Notes under the pieces: generated by a model
Databases searched by the model: none
What the model saw: the letters and a program-made list of their open reading frames with translations, nothing else
What the model was told of the DNA's origin: nothing
Shown: one piece after another, positions 4,770-5,691 of the stretch
Layout of the letters: each line of letters begins with the position of its first letter
How positions within the stretch are numbered: the first letter of the stretch is position 1
Origin: an uncultured Clostridia bacterium
GTDB taxonomy: Bacteria > Bacillota_A > Clostridia > Oscillospirales > Oscillospiraceae
Direction: 5' to 3'
NCBI GenBank assembly: GCA_947166955.1
Contig: CAMVGI010000101.1
Coordinates: 1 to 5,691 of the forward strand
DNA: 5,691 nt
Translations under genes and position numbers: made by a program

Positions 4770-5691
4770 ATGCCGCCAATTATGATACCCCCCGCCGCTC
4801 TGGCGCTCGGGGTCGTCGTGCTGTTGGCCTTGGGCGTCCTTCTCGGCATTTGGATCAGGAAACAAGCGGAGAAAAAAGCCGAACTGACCATCGCAGACGC
4901 CGAAAAGAAGGCGCTGCAAATCGAAAACGACGCGCACAAGCGCGCTGAGAGCAAGAGCAAGGAAATGCTGCTTGAGGCGAAGGAAGAGATCATGCGCGTC
5001 CGCAACGAATCCGAGAAGGAAAACAAGGAGCGCCGCGCCGACCTGCAAAAGCAGGAGCGCAGGCTGCAGCAGAAAGAAGAGAACATCGACAAAAAGACCG
5101 AGACCCTCGAAAAGAAGGAAGAGGCCCTCAACCAAAAGCACGCCGCGCTTGACAAGGAAAACGAGGAGATCAAGATCATCAAGCGCAGCCAGACCGAGAT
5201 GCTTGAACGCATCTCCGGTTTCACCGCCGAGGAGGCGAAGAAGTTCCTCATCGAACAGGTCGAAAGCGAAGTCACGCACGAGACCGCGATGAAGATCAAG
5301 GAGCTGGAGCAGCGCGCCCGCGAGGAGGCGGATTCCCGCGCCCGCGAGATCATCGCCACCGCCATCCAGCGCTGCGCCGCGGATCATGCCGCCGAGATCA
5401 CCGTCAGTGTGGTTCCCCTGCCCAATGACGAGATGAAGGGCCGCATCATCGGCCGCGAAGGCCGCAACATCCGCACGATCGAGACCATGACGGGCGTCGA
5501 CCTCATCATCGACGACACGCCCGAGGCCATCACGGTCTCCTGCTTTGAGCCGGTGCGCCGCGAGATCGCGCGCATCGCGCTGGAGAAGCTGATCGCCGAC
5601 GGCCGCATCCATCCCACGCACATTGAGGAAATGGTGGCAAAGGCCCGCCGCGAGGTCGAGGCGGTCATCAAGTCCGAGGGCGAGCGCGCGG
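4770..5691 (+). CDS. rny: Ribonuclease Y (N-terminal 307 residues; runs off the window)
   Basis: RNase Y is the membrane-anchored endoribonuclease that starts decay of many mRNAs in Bacillus and clostridia. The frame is open from the ATG at 4770 to the window end without a stop. Residues 8-28 form the single N-terminal membrane segment ([20 protein letters not shown]). Residues about 30-195 are a long, highly charged coiled coil rich in Lys, Glu, Arg and Gln. A KH RNA-binding domain follows at about 205-270, with the diagnostic [12 protein letters not shown] (224-235) carrying the GxxG loop, then [19 protein letters not shown], the family's hallmark stretch. About 200 residues, including the HD phosphohydrolase domain that cuts RNA, lie beyond the window, so catalytic residues cannot be checked. 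The arrangement matches full-length family members of about 510-520 residues. It has its own promoter and an 88-nt leader; neighbours to the right are unseen. Confidence 0.96.
   Translation, partial: MPPIMIPPAALALGVVVLLALGVLLGIWIRKQAEKKAELTIADAEKKALQIENDAHKRAESKSKEMLLEAKEEIMRVRNESEKENKERRADLQKQERRLQQKEENIDKKTETLEKKEEALNQKHAALDKENEEIKIIKRSQTEMLERISGFTAEEAKKFLIEQVESEVTHETAMKIKELEQRAREEADSRAREIIATAIQRCAADHAAEITVSVVPLPNDEMKGRIIGREGRNIRTIETMTGVDLIIDDTPEAITVSCFEPVRREIARIALEKLIADGRIHPTHIEEMVAKARREVEAVIKSEGERA

Noticed and set aside
4677..5621. 314-residue minus-strand open frame opposite rny, with Leu/Phe-rich stretches resembling membrane segments
   Set aside because: The Leu/Phe runs are the antisense of the Lys/Glu-rich coiled coil of RNase Y (AAG/GAG read backwards as CTT/CTC). 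It is an artefact, not a membrane protein.

Overview
The window is GC-rich (clearly above half by eye) and gene-dense. It probably comes from a high-GC member of the Firmicutes, most likely an uncultured or gut-type clostridium. The grounds are a membrane-anchored RNase Y, a LexA with a candidate Bacillus/Clostridium-type operator, a lipoprotein phosphate-type binding protein, a secreted deacetylase with stalk (copper-amine-oxidase-N-like) domains, and strong AGGAGG-like ribosome binding sites. The assignment is inferred from gene content, not measured.

Layout: five genes alternate strictly in strand (+, -, +, -, +), each apparently its own transcription unit. (1) 3-359, +: the C-terminal end of an extracellular solute-binding protein (SBP_bac_5 type), cut by the window edge. 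(2) 483-1154, -: lexA, the SOS repressor. (3) 1323-2528, +: a secreted polysaccharide deacetylase of the CE4/PgaB-like type behind two N-terminal stalk-like domains, reading from a TTG start. (4) 2599-4551, -: a 650-residue lipoprotein joining a PstS-like binding domain to a WG-repeat-like C-terminal half. (5) 4770 to the window end, +: rny (RNase Y), truncated before its catalytic HD domain.

The two convergent junctions each hold a symmetrical A5-stem-loop-T5 hairpin able to terminate transcription from both sides (435-472 and 2543-2576). The two divergent junctions each hold back-to-back sigma-A/sigma-70 promoters, all four with 17-nt spacers. A third T-tailed hairpin (4573-4595) points towards rny and has no + strand gene before it. 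It would also form the extreme 5' end of the lipoprotein mRNA.

The lexA control region is the richest regulatory stretch. A LexA-box-like palindrome overlaps the lexA -35, and a separate perfect 7-bp inverted repeat covers the predicted transcription start and part of the ribosome binding site. The genes do not form one obvious pathway. Themes are the cell surface (deacetylase, two binding proteins), DNA-damage control (lexA) and RNA turnover (rny). I do not see a CRISPR array, tRNA, rRNA, insertion sequence or defence island. Most of the window is ordinary chromosomal sequence; the unusual points are regulatory layout and domain fusions.
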